Below are positions 44,862-53,561 of a stretch of 64,000 nucleotides of DNA, one piece after another. Below the pieces are notes generated by a model. The model saw nothing but the letters and a program-made list of their open reading frames with translations. It did not search any database and was not told the origin of the DNA. The position numbers and the translations under genes are program-made. The first letter of the stretch is position 1. Every line of letters begins with the position of its first letter. Origin of the DNA: Paracoccus sediminilitoris (GTDB lineage Bacteria > Pseudomonadota > Alphaproteobacteria > Rhodobacterales > Rhodobacteraceae); NCBI RefSeq assembly GCF_003259195.1, contig NZ_QJPK01000004.1, positions 62,001 through 126,000 of the forward strand, written 5' to 3'.

Positions 44862-46834
44862 TGCGCCGCCACCTTCGTTTGTGCCGCATCGCCAAAGACC
44901 GGCACGTCCATGATCTGCAGCGTCGCGCTGATCTGCCCCTTGCGGCCGTCTTCGTAGGTGACTTCGGTACGGGTATGGATGCTGTCCGATCCGTCATAGA
45001 GCGCGCCCACCAGATCGGCGAATTTGTCGTTGATGACGGCGCGGCGGACCTTGCGGGTGCGGGTCATCTCTCCGTCATCGGGGTCCAGTTCCTTGTGCAG
45101 CACCAGAAAGCGATGCACTTGGCAGCCCGACAGCATCGGGTCCTGCGCCACCGACCGGTTCACTTCCGTGATATGCTCGCGGATCGAGGCATAGACCTGC
45201 GGATGCCCCGCCAGTTCCTGATAGCTGGAATAGGCGATGTTGTTGCGTTCCGCCCAGTTGCCCACCGCCGACAGGTCGATATTGATCATCGCCGTGCAGA
45301 AATCGCGCCCGTTGCCGATGACCACGGCCTCCAGGATGCTGGGATAGAACTTCAGCTTGTTCTCGACATATTTGGGCGCGAACATGCTGCCATCGGCCAT
45401 CTTTCCGACATCCTTGGCGCGGTCGATGATGCGCAGATGGCCGGTCGCCTCCTCGAAGAAACCCGCATCGCCCGTTGCGACCCAGCCTTCGGGGTCCTTG
45501 GTCGATGCGGTGCTGTCGGCATTCTTGTAATATTCGACGAAGGTGCCGGGGCTGCGGTAGTAAACCTCGCCGTTGTCGCCGATGCGGACCTCGACGCCGG
45601 GGCTGGGCACGCCGACCGTGTCGGACCGCACCTGCCCGTCGGGCTGCTGGGTGATGAAGACCGATGCCTCGGTCTGGCCGTAAAGCTGCTTCAGGTTGAT
45701 GCCCAGGCTGCGATAGAAATCGAAGATCTCGGGGCCGATGGCCTCTCCGGCGGTATAGCCCACGCGGACGCGGCTGAGGCCCAGCGTGTTCTTCAACGGC
45801 CCGAAGACGAAGATGCGGCCCAGCCCATAGGCCAGCCTGTCCCCGAAGGACACCGGCTTGCCGTCCAGCATCGCGGGTCCGGCGCGGCGCGCGACATCCA
45901 TGCCGCGCTTGAACAGCCATCGCTTGATGCGGCCCGCATCCTCCATCCGGATCATCACCGATGTCAGCTGGGTTTCGAAGACGCGCGGCGGGGCAAAGAA
46001 ATAGGTGGGCCCGATCTCACGCATGTCGGTCATCATCGTATGCGCGCCCTCGGGGCAGTTCACGGTGAAGCCCGACCAGACCGCCTGTCCCATCGAGAAG
46101 ATGAAATCGCCCACCCAGGCCATCGGCAGATAGGCGACGATCTCCTCTCCCTCGGTCAGGTGGTCGAATTCACTGCTGTTCTTGGCGGTTTCGATGATGT
46201 TGCGGTTCGATAGCACGACGCCCTTGGGCTTGCCGGTGGTGCCGCTGGTGTACAGCATGACGCAGGTGCTGTCGTAATCCAACGCCGCCGTCCGCGCGTC
46301 GAGTTCCGCCCCCAGACGGCTGGCTCCCTTGCGGCCCCGGTCCTGCAGGTCGGCCACGGAAGTCATGCGGGCATGGTCGTATTTTCGCAGACCCCGCGCG
46401 TCGGTATAGATGATGCGGTCGATGGCATCGATGGTGCGTTCGACCTCAATGACCTTGTCCACCTGTTCCTGATCGCCGCAGATCACCATGCGCGCGCCGC
46501 AATGGCCGAGCACATAGGTCATCTCCTCGGCGACGGCGTCCTGATACAAGGGCACGGGGATCGCACCACACATCTGGGCCGCGATCATGCCCCAATAATG
46601 GGCCGGACGGTTGCGTCCGATGATGGCCACGTGGTCGCCGGGGTTCAGCCCCAGGTCCAGCATCCCCAACGCCATGGCACGGATTTCATCGGCGGCTTGC
46701 GACCAGGTCCAGCTTTGCCAGATCCCGTATTCCTTTTCGCGGTAAGCCGGCCGGTCGCCGAAACGGGCCACATTCCGCGCCAGAAGCGCGGGAATAGAAC
46801 GCAATTCGCCCGAAGGCGTCTGCCGGTCCGTCAT
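44858..46834 (-). CDS. Long-chain-type acyl-CoA ligase, first gene of the Liv cluster
   Basis: The 658-residue product is an AMP-forming acyl-CoA ligase with the loop LYTSGTTGKPKGVVLSNRN, QLYGQTEASVF, and the hinge WVATGDAGFFEEATGHLRI then RAKDVGKM. Its size matches long-chain acyl-CoA synthetases; bacterial genes with this setting often serve aromatic or fatty acids. ATG 46834 follows GAGGGAGGAG, the strongest ribosome site in the cluster. It heads a six-or-seven-gene operon and is divergent from a histidine kinase, which may regulate it. Confidence 0.9.
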   Translation of the reverse strand: MTDRQTPSGELRSIPALLARNVARFGDRPAYREKEYGIWQSWTWSQAADEIRAMALGMLDLGLNPGDHVAIIGRNRPAHYWGMIAAQMCGAIPVPLYQDAVAEEMTYVLGHCGARMVICGDQEQVDKVIEVERTIDAIDRIIYTDARGLRKYDHARMTSVADLQDRGRKGASRLGAELDARTAALDYDSTCVMLYTSGTTGKPKGVVLSNRNIIETAKNSSEFDHLTEGEEIVAYLPMAWVGDFIFSMGQAVWSGFTVNCPEGAHTMMTDMREIGPTYFFAPPRVFETQLTSVMIRMEDAGRIKRWLFKRGMDVARRAGPAMLDGKPVSFGDRLAYGLGRIFVFGPLKNTLGLSRVRVGYTAGEAIGPEIFDFYRSLGINLKQLYGQTEASVFITQQPDGQVRSDTVGVPSPGVEVRIGDNGEVYYRSPGTFVEYYKNADSTASTKDPEGWVATGDAGFFEEATGHLRIIDRAKDVGKMADGSMFAPKYVENKLKFYPSILEAVVIGNGRDFCTAMINIDLSAVGNWAERNNIAYSSYQELAGHPQVYASIREHITEVNRSVAQDPMLSGCQVHRFLVLHKELDPDDGEMTRTRKVRRAVINDKFADLVGALYDGSDSIHTRTEVTYEDGRKGQISATLQIMDVPVFGDAAQTKVAAQ

Positions 46835-47014
46835 GTCTCCTCCCTCGTTGCGCGTCAGGCGCAATGTCGCCCGTGACCTCCTCCGCCACGGCGACGCGTT
46901 CACTGTCACGGCCAATCTTTGCCGCAGTTTGTCCCAATTCCAACAAAATGTTACGGCGCTTCCGCAGAAGACGCCCCGATGCTATCGATATGCATGATCA
47001 TCCGTGGGGGGCTG

Positions 47015-48913
47015 ATGCATCACGAGGACCAGCAGGCGGGCGCCCTGACCAAGGCGCGCATCCGCGCCGACCTGACGCGTTCGGGGCTGAACCTGATCGG
47101 ACAGGCGCTGTCGATCTTTGATGCCGACCTGCAGCTGGCGGTCGCCAACAACCAGTACCAGGCGATGTTCGACCTGCCCAACGCGCTGACCCGGCCCGGT
47201 GCCAGCTTCGAGGAGACGATCCGCTTCCTGGTCCTGCGCGGCGAATATGGCCCCCAGGACGACCCCGAGGCCTCGGTCGCCTATCGCGTGGCCCAGGCCC
47301 GCCAGTTCCAGCCGCATTACTTCGAACGCGAACGCGCCGATGGCCGTTGGGTCGCGGTCGAAGGCGCGCCCCTGACCCAGGGCGGATGGGTCACCGTCTA
47401 TACCGACATCACCGAGATCAAGCGCCAGGAATCGCTGCTGCGCGCCCGTTCGGCGGAACTGTCCGACCAGGTCCTGCAAAACGCCGAACGGCTGGCCGCC
47501 GCGAACCGCCAGCTGGCCGCGACCAACGCCGCCCTGTCCGAGGCGCAGCGCATTCTGACCCGGACCGAGGCCCGCACCCGCCAGGTGACCGAGATGGTCC
47601 CCGCCCATATCGCCCATATGGATGCGCAGTTCCGCTATACCTTCTCGAACCGCAGGCTGCCGTCGATCTTTCCAGGCGCGGCGGATGACATTGTCGGGCT
47701 GACGGTGGAACGCGCACTTGGGGCGCAGACCTTTGCCACGCTGCTGCCCTACATGACCCGCGCGCTGGCGGGCGATCCGCAGGTTTTCGAGATCACGCAT
47801 CCCACCTCGGGGCGGCGCATCCGCATCGCCCTGACGCCCGACCGGCAGGGGGCGGGCGTCTATATCCTTTCGACCGATGTCAGCGCCGAGGTGCAGGCGC
47901 GCGAGGCGCTGGCCCACGCCGGCAAGCGTAGCCTGGCCGCGCAGCTGACATCGGGGATGGCCCATGATTTCGGCAACCTGCTGACGATCATCCTGGGGCT
48001 GCAGAGCCGCCTGGCCGCCCGCGACCTGCCCCCGGATGCGGCCCAGGACGTGCAGGCCACCCTTGCCGCCGCACGCCGCGGGGCCGATCTGCTGAACCGG
48101 CTGGCGCGGATCAGCGGCGAACGCGACCTGTCGCTGCACCCCGTGGACCTGCCCGCGCTGTGCAGGCAGGTGGCAACCTTGGCGCGCCCGTCCCTGTCCG
48201 ACGGGACGCGGCTGGACCTGCGGCTGGCGACCATCCCCGGCCCCCTGCTGCTGGACCCCGACGCGCTGCAGGATTCGCTGCTGAACCTGATCCTGAACGC
48301 CGATGCTGCGACCGGCCCGGGGGGCTGCATCACGCTTGCCGCGGGGCGCAGCGGCGACTGGCTGCAGATCGCGGTCAGCGATACCGGCCCCGGCTTCACC
48401 CCCGAAGCCTTGATCCGCGCCACCCAGCCCTTCTTCACCACCAAGGGCGGACAGGGATCAGGGCTGGGCCTGTCGATGGTCTATGACCAGACCAAGCTGG
48501 TGGGGGGCACCTTGCGGCTGGAGAACACCGGGACGGGTGCCCGCGTGACACTGCGCCTTCCCTGGCGTCCGGTCGTGCCCCAGATGGTGCTGCTGGTCGA
48601 GGATGACGACGCGATCCGCACGCAGGTACGAGACCAGCTGACGGGGCTGGGCCATGCCGTGATCGAGGCCGCGTCCCTGGCCGAGGCGACCGCCCTGACC
48701 GACCTTCCCGGCCTGACGCTGATCCTGTCCGACATCCAGCTGGGCGACGGGCTGGGGCTTGACCTTGCCGCGCCGGTGCCGATCCTGCTGATGACGTCCT
48801 TGCCGCCGGGCGACGCGCTGCGCTGTCGCAGCGCCGGGCCGGTGCTGACCAAACCCTTCACTTCCGCGCGCCTTGCCGCTGCGCTGGCCCTGGCCACGAA
48901 AGACCAGCCATGA
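47015..48913 (+). CDS. PAS-containing hybrid sensor histidine kinase
   Basis: The 632-residue product has a PAS-type domain near the N-terminus (FDADLQLAVANNQYQAMFDL), a coiled-coil-like stretch, a second PAS-like region (MDAQFRYTFSNRRL), the H-box LTSGMAHDFGNLLTI with phospho-acceptor His, the N-box LLNLILNADAATG, GDTGPGF- and GSGLGLS-type ATP-lid motifs, and a C-terminal receiver (LLVEDDDAIR, then SDIQLGDG with phospho-acceptor Asp, and LTKPF). No membrane helix is obvious, so it is likely cytoplasmic. I chose ATG 47015 because of GGGGGG ahead; earlier in-frame starts exist at 46979. Its stop overlaps the response regulator start by 4 bases. Confidence 0.88.
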   Translation: MHHEDQQAGALTKARIRADLTRSGLNLIGQALSIFDADLQLAVANNQYQAMFDLPNALTRPGASFEETIRFLVLRGEYGPQDDPEASVAYRVAQARQFQPHYFERERADGRWVAVEGAPLTQGGWVTVYTDITEIKRQESLLRARSAELSDQVLQNAERLAAANRQLAATNAALSEAQRILTRTEARTRQVTEMVPAHIAHMDAQFRYTFSNRRLPSIFPGAADDIVGLTVERALGAQTFATLLPYMTRALAGDPQVFEITHPTSGRRIRIALTPDRQGAGVYILSTDVSAEVQAREALAHAGKRSLAAQLTSGMAHDFGNLLTIILGLQSRLAARDLPPDAAQDVQATLAAARRGADLLNRLARISGERDLSLHPVDLPALCRQVATLARPSLSDGTRLDLRLATIPGPLLLDPDALQDSLLNLILNADAATGPGGCITLAAGRSGDWLQIAVSDTGPGFTPEALIRATQPFFTTKGGQGSGLGLSMVYDQTKLVGGTLRLENTGTGARVTLRLPWRPVVPQMVLLVEDDDAIRTQVRDQLTGLGHAVIEAASLAEATALTDLPGLTLILSDIQLGDGLGLDLAAPVPILLMTSLPPGDALRCRSAGPVLTKPFTSARLAAALALATKDQP

Positions 48914-49611
48914 CCGATGCCCCGCTGATCGCCATCCTGGACGACGAACCCCAGATCCGGCACCTGCTGTCCCAAGCTCTGGAACAGGCGGGCTTCCGCA
49001 CCCAGTGCTTTGCCCGCGCCACCGAATTCGAGGCGGCGCTGCGCCGCATCACCCCCGATGTCTGCCTGATCGATCTGGGTCTGCCCGACCGCGACGGGTT
49101 GGCTTTGGTGCATCGGTTGGCGATGGATTCGGGGGCGGCAATCATCATCATCTCGGGTCGGTCGCAGGTGCAGGACCGGATCACCGGGCTGGAGCTGGGC
49201 GCCGACGATTACATCATCAAGCCCTTCGAACCCTCCGAGGTCGTGGCCCGCATCCGCGCCCGCCTGCGCAAGCCCGCGCAGGCCCAGACCCGCAGCGCCC
49301 GCACGCTGCGCTTTGCCGGGTGGAGCGCCGATTTCGACCGGTACCTGCTGACATCCCCCGAAGGGGTGGAAACCCCCCTCAGCCATGCCGAGGCCGAGGT
49401 GCTGCGCATGTTCACCGACAATCCACGACGCCTGATCACCCGCGCCCAGATGCTGGAGACGCTTGGCGGTTCGGCGGGCGACAGTTTCGATCGGGCGATG
49501 GACGTGCGCATCTCGCGGCTGCGCACCAAGCTGTGCGAGGATCCGAAAAACCCGCGCCTGATCAAGACGATCTATGGCGCGGGCTATATCTTCCTTGCGG
49601 AGCTAGATTGA
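48910..49611 (+). CDS. OmpR-family response regulator
   Basis: The 233-residue product has a receiver domain (acidic pair at D11-D12, phospho-acceptor D55, Lys in YIIKPF near 104) and a winged-helix DNA-binding domain (from about 135; LSHAEAEVLRMFTDNPRRLI, then RAMDVRISRLRTKL and IYGAGYIFL). It is coupled to the hybrid kinase by an ATGA overlap, so it is the kinase's partner. Likely targets are the divergent acyl-CoA ligase/Liv operon or the convergent aldehyde dehydrogenase, by position only. Confidence 0.93.
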   Translation: MTDAPLIAILDDEPQIRHLLSQALEQAGFRTQCFARATEFEAALRRITPDVCLIDLGLPDRDGLALVHRLAMDSGAAIIIISGRSQVQDRITGLELGADDYIIKPFEPSEVVARIRARLRKPAQAQTRSARTLRFAGWSADFDRYLLTSPEGVETPLSHAEAEVLRMFTDNPRRLITRAQMLETLGGSAGDSFDRAMDVRISRLRTKLCEDPKNPRLIKTIYGAGYIFLAELD

Positions 49612-49653
49612 GGTCAGAGATGTTGGGGGGGCCGGCCCCGCACGCCTCTGACC
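49612..49653. terminator. Stem-loop between the response regulator and the aldehyde dehydrogenase
   Basis: GGTCAGAG (49612-49619) pairs with CTCTGACC (49646-49653), with a G/C-rich loop that holds a GGGGCCGGCCCC-type inner stem. It lies in the 59-base gap between convergent genes and could end transcription from both sides. Confidence 0.5.
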
Positions 49654-49670
49654 CTCGGAACAGGCCGTGA

Positions 49671-51122
49671 TCAGGCGTCGCGGTCCCAACCGCTGATGGC
49701 CTTGCTGTCCATGAACTCCTCCAGCCCCATGATCCCGCCTTCGCGCGCACGGCCCGATTTCTTGACCCCGCCAAAAGGCGCCCCGGCCCCGCGCGACTCA
49801 CCGTTCATCTCGACCATGCCCGCGCGCAGCTGACGCGCGACGCGGTTGCGCTTGGCGCCGTCCTGCGACTGGACATAGTTCGTCAGACCATATGGCGTGT
49901 CATTGGCGATGCGGATGGCCTCCTCCTCATCCTCGAAGGGGATGATCGACAGGACGGGACCAAAGATCTCCTCGCGCGCGATGGTCATTTCGTTCGTCAC
50001 ATCGGCAAAGACCGTCGGGCGGACGAAATAGCCGCGGTTGACGCCTTCGGGCAGGCCGGTGCCGCCAGCGGTCAGGCGTGCGCCTTCATCGATGCCCTTC
50101 TGGATCAACCCTTGGATCTTGTCCCATTGGCCCTTGCTGATGACGGGACCGATATGGCGGCCATCGGCATGGGCGCTGGCGACCTTGGTGTCGTTGGCGA
50201 CCTGCGTGGCGACCTCGACCGCGCGGTCATAGGCCGAACGCTCGACCAGCATGCGGGTGGGTGCGTTGCAGGACTGACCGGTATTGTTGAAGCAATGCTT
50301 GGCGCCGCGGGCGACCGCCGCATCGTCGGCATCGGCAAAGACGATGTTGGCGCCCTTGCCGCCCAGTTCCAGCACCACCTTCTTCAGGCTGTCGGCGGCC
50401 GCCTTGGTGATGGCGATGCCCGCGCGGGTCGATCCGGTAAAGCTGATCATCTCGACATCGTCATGGGTGGACAGTTGCGTGCCGACGCCCGGACCATCGC
50501 CATGGACCATGTTGAAGACGCCCTTGGGCAGGCCCGCCTCCTCCAGGATCTCGGCGAAGACGATGGAACTCAGCGGCGCGATCTCGGATGGTTTCAGCAC
50601 GCAGGTATTGCCCGCCAGCAGCGCCGGGATGACCTTCAGCGTCACCTGGTTCATCGGCCAGTTCCAAGGCGTGATCAGCCCCACCACCCCGACCGGTTCC
50701 CAGGATATCATCGTGGTGGGCGCATGATCCCCCAAGGGCCGCACGAACTGGAAGTCGCGGAAGGCGTCGATGAAATTGGTGATGTGGAAGGTGCCGCTGG
50801 CGACCTGGTTGTTCAGCGACATCTCGGCCGGCGCGCCCATTTCATGGCTGATGGCCCAAGCCATGTCCTCGGCCCGCTTCTGATAGATCTCGAGGATCTG
50901 CTCGACCTTCGCCAGGCGTTCGGCGGGCGGCGTGGCGGACCATGCCGGGAAGGCACGCTTGGCGGCGGCGACGGCGGCGTCGGTATCGGCCTGGTCGCCC
51001 AGGCTGATGACGGCGACGGCTTCCTCGGTCGAGGGGTCGATCACCTCGAGGTCGCGCGCGGTCGCGGGGGCCACCCATGCGCCGTCGATAAAGAATTTGC
51101 GCTTGTCCAGAACCTGGGACAT
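49671..51122 (-). CDS. Aldehyde dehydrogenase (NAD(P)-dependent)
   Basis: The 483-residue product is a classical aldehyde dehydrogenase that oxidises an aldehyde to an acid. The catalytic Cys is in FNNTGQSCNAPTRM (about residue 286), the general base Glu in VVLELGGKGAN (about 252), and the NAD-binding SFTGSTRAGI precedes it. The C-terminal FGGVKKSGRAREGG is typical. ATG 51122 follows AGGAGAG. It converges on the response regulator gene and diverges from the peroxiredoxin. The exact aldehyde cannot be told. Confidence 0.92.
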   Translation of the reverse strand: MSQVLDKRKFFIDGAWVAPATARDLEVIDPSTEEAVAVISLGDQADTDAAVAAAKRAFPAWSATPPAERLAKVEQILEIYQKRAEDMAWAISHEMGAPAEMSLNNQVASGTFHITNFIDAFRDFQFVRPLGDHAPTTMISWEPVGVVGLITPWNWPMNQVTLKVIPALLAGNTCVLKPSEIAPLSSIVFAEILEEAGLPKGVFNMVHGDGPGVGTQLSTHDDVEMISFTGSTRAGIAITKAAADSLKKVVLELGGKGANIVFADADDAAVARGAKHCFNNTGQSCNAPTRMLVERSAYDRAVEVATQVANDTKVASAHADGRHIGPVISKGQWDKIQGLIQKGIDEGARLTAGGTGLPEGVNRGYFVRPTVFADVTNEMTIAREEIFGPVLSIIPFEDEEEAIRIANDTPYGLTNYVQSQDGAKRNRVARQLRAGMVEMNGESRGAGAPFGGVKKSGRAREGGIMGLEEFMDSKAISGWDRDA

Positions 51123-51267
51123 CGGACTCTCCTGCTCCATGATTGGGGCACAGCCTGTCACCGCCGCCCCGCCGCCGCAAGCCCGCGATGCAGGGCGGAT
51201 CGACCACTGGCATTCCCGAAAGGGCTGCTTATGTTGAAGCCAACGCAACCCATGGAAAGGACACCGC

Positions 51268-51924
51268 ATGTCCCTGCGCATCAATGACATCGCCCCCGAT
51301 TTCACCGCCGATTCGACCGAAGGGCAGATCAGCTTCCACGACTGGATCGGCGACAGCTATGCGATCGTCTTCAGCCATCCGCGCGACTTCACGCCGGTCT
51401 GCACCACGGAATTCGGCGCCGTCGCCCAGCTGGCACCCGAGTTCGAGAAGCGAGGCACCAAGGTTCTGGGCGTGTCCGTGGACAGCGTCGATGACCACCA
51501 GAAATGGAAATCCGACATCTCGAAGGTCGCGGGTGCACCGGCCAATTTCGCCATCATCGACGACAGCGACCTGACGGTGGCCAAGGCCTATGACATGCTG
51601 CCCGCCGAATACTATCTGCCGACCGAGGGCCGCACCCCCGCCCATTCGGCCACCGTGCGCACGGTCTTCATCATCGGGCCGGACAAGAAGGTCCGCCTGA
51701 CGATGACCTATCCGATGTCGGTCGGCCGCAACTTTGCCGAGATTCTGCGGGCGCTGGACGCGGTGCGCAAGACCGATGGCGTGCCGATCGCGACGCCGGC
51801 CAACTGGGTGCCGGGTCAGGACGTGATCGTCGCCCTGTCGCTGGACGACAAGGCAGCCGAGGAAAAATTTGGCCCCCTGGACATCAAGCTGCCCTATCTG
51901 CGCTATGCCAAGGACCCGGCCTGA
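51268..51924 (+). CDS. 1-Cys peroxiredoxin (Prx6 type)
   Basis: The 218-residue product is an AhpC/TSA-family peroxidase of the 1-Cys group. The peroxidatic Cys is C45 in DFTPVCTTEF, and no other Cys exists in the protein. The C-terminal domain (VPIATPANWVPGQDVIV) is the extension of the Prx6 subfamily. It reduces hydrogen peroxide or lipid peroxides with an external thiol donor. AAAGGA precedes the ATG. It is 145 bases divergent from the aldehyde dehydrogenase and its stop directly abuts the convergent glycosyltransferase. Confidence 0.94.
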   Translation: MSLRINDIAPDFTADSTEGQISFHDWIGDSYAIVFSHPRDFTPVCTTEFGAVAQLAPEFEKRGTKVLGVSVDSVDDHQKWKSDISKVAGAPANFAIIDDSDLTVAKAYDMLPAEYYLPTEGRTPAHSATVRTVFIIGPDKKVRLTMTYPMSVGRNFAEILRALDAVRKTDGVPIATPANWVPGQDVIVALSLDDKAAEEKFGPLDIKLPYLRYAKDPA

Positions 51925-52749
51925 TCACGGCCAGCCATATTGACCCAGCAGGGCGGCGATGGCACGGTCATTGCCGCCCTGCCCTTGGGCGGGGCGGTTC
52001 ACCGACCGCAGGCTGACTGCTTGGCTGCTTTCCCATTCCAGGATCCGGGCGCGTTCCCCGATCTTGGCGGGCCGTGAACCGGCCATCCGGTGCATCCAGT
52101 ACAGCCAGATGTCATCGGCCCCCGGCGCCAGCCGCATGAACAGGTCGTCGCGCGTTACGTCCGGGTGAAACACCCCCGGCGCATAGATCACCCCCGACAC
52201 GCCGGTTGGAAAGACCAGCGGCCCGGTTTCGGGCGATTGCAGGTTGTGATCCCAGTCTTCGTATCCGGCGGGCCGGCTACCCGTCATCGTCACGCGATGG
52301 GCGCGCAGGCAGGCGACGCCTGCCCCAGCTTGCGCGGCAGCCACCAGCCGCTCCAGCCAGTCGGCGGGATAGTAGAGGTCGTCATCCGCCGTCGCGATGA
52401 AGGCGTCAGGATGGGCCAACAGCGTCGGCACGATCTTCTTGTAGGACCGCCAGGACGCGCAGGTCCGGATCTCCAACCGGTCCATCCCGGCAATCTCGGG
52501 CGGAAGATGGGCATGGTCTTCGTCGTCCAGCCACAGGATCACCCGGTCCGGCTGAACGGTCTGGCGCGTCAGGGCCTGCAAGGTCGGTGCCAGTGTCCCA
52601 AAGCGCGCGGGATAGCTGGTCAATGACACGATCAGCGGAGCGGGTAAGCCATGCGGACGACCCGCACGATCGGGCCGCCCGTCTATTTCGGCCACGGCGC
52701 GGGCTTGGCGGCGGCGCCGCTTGAAGCGGCGGAACGCATCGCGGATCAT
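51925..52749 (-). CDS. Glycosyltransferase-like protein (GT-A fold)
   Basis: The 274-residue product starts with a basic region (FRRFKRRRR) and then LIVSLTSYPARFGTLAPTL, VILWLDDED, and ATADDDLYYPADWLERLVAA, whose DDD is a metal-nucleotide motif of GT-A enzymes. It is similar in outline to bacterial glycosyltransferase family A proteins. The ATG at 52749 overlaps the next gene's stop by 4 bases, linking it to a second glycosyltransferase. The donor sugar and acceptor are unknown. Confidence 0.75.
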   Translation of the reverse strand: MIRDAFRRFKRRRRQARAVAEIDGRPDRAGRPHGLPAPLIVSLTSYPARFGTLAPTLQALTRQTVQPDRVILWLDDEDHAHLPPEIAGMDRLEIRTCASWRSYKKIVPTLLAHPDAFIATADDDLYYPADWLERLVAAAQAGAGVACLRAHRVTMTGSRPAGYEDWDHNLQSPETGPLVFPTGVSGVIYAPGVFHPDVTRDDLFMRLAPGADDIWLYWMHRMAGSRPAKIGERARILEWESSQAVSLRSVNRPAQGQGGNDRAIAALLGQYGWP

Positions 52750-53540
52750 GGGTTTTCCCACGCGCGGCGCAGCCAGCCGATATCCCCGATGCGGCGGTAC
52801 CATTTGTGGCCGCGCCCGGCAAAGACGTCCTCCATCTTGGGGGCGCCCGCGAACAAGACGATCTTGGCCCCTTCGGGCATGGCCGGATCGCGCAGATAGG
52901 ACAGAAGATTGCGCGGCACGCAGTCGTTTTTGAAGCTGACGCACCAACCCTTGGGCCAGTAATGCAGATGCCCACGCGCGGCCAGCTGCGCCGACTGGAA
53001 CTGCTGGCTGATTTCGTATCCTGCGGTCGCTGCGGCGGGATCGGCCAGATAGGCGTCCAGGACATAGGCATGGTCCCCAATCCGATACCGGAAGACGCTG
53101 GAATTGCCGACGCTGTGCAGAAACCGGTCGCGCCCCGGATTGATGCGGCGCAGGGGCTTTGCCCGGAACAGGTCGTCGTCGCGGATGATGAGGAAATCGC
53201 CCGGCAGGTCGAAGAACGGCGCCAGGTCGTCCACCACCACCAGGTCGATGTCCAGAAACAGCGCCGTCCCCGACAGGGACGCATTGGGGCCGCCCAGATC
53301 GCGCCGGAACAGCCCGAGCTTGCGCCAGCGCGTGTCGGAATGCCCCTGCGGCAGCCCCAGCTCGGGCAGCGGCAGCGCCTCGACCTGCGGATCAAGGCCC
53401 GTGGCGTCATCGGTGAAACAGATGAAGCGATGCGGGCGCGCCAGATGCCGCCGGACCTGCGCCGCCAGCCGGTTCACATCGTCACTGCTGTAAAGCGTGC
53501 CCCATTTCATCGTCAAAATCAGGAGGGGATCATCTGTCAT
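52746..53540 (-). CDS. Putative glycosyltransferase (uncharacterised family)
   Basis: The 264-residue product begins LILTMKWGTLYSSDDVNRLA and carries PHRFICFTDDATGL, FLDIDLVVVDDLAPFF (a DxD-type motif) and GAKIVLFAGAPKMEDVF. The order resembles GT8-like or other small GT-A proteins found in surface-glycan clusters. It is coupled downstream to the gene at 51925-52749 and lies 21 bases after the gene at 53562. A glycosyltransferase role is probable; substrate is not. Confidence 0.65.
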   Translation of the reverse strand: MTDDPLLILTMKWGTLYSSDDVNRLAAQVRRHLARPHRFICFTDDATGLDPQVEALPLPELGLPQGHSDTRWRKLGLFRRDLGGPNASLSGTALFLDIDLVVVDDLAPFFDLPGDFLIIRDDDLFRAKPLRRINPGRDRFLHSVGNSSVFRYRIGDHAYVLDAYLADPAAATAGYEISQQFQSAQLAARGHLHYWPKGWCVSFKNDCVPRNLLSYLRDPAMPEGAKIVLFAGAPKMEDVFAGRGHKWYRRIGDIGWLRRAWENP

Positions 53541-53561
53541 CGCAAGGGACTCGTGTTCGGG

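Noticed and set aside
42618..44957. A 779-codon plus-strand open frame opposite livM, livH and livG
   Set aside because: It runs antisense to three well-supported genes with strong motifs, and its translation is Arg/Gln/His-rich with no recognisable domain. Long antisense frames are expected in GC-rich DNA with G/C at third codon positions.
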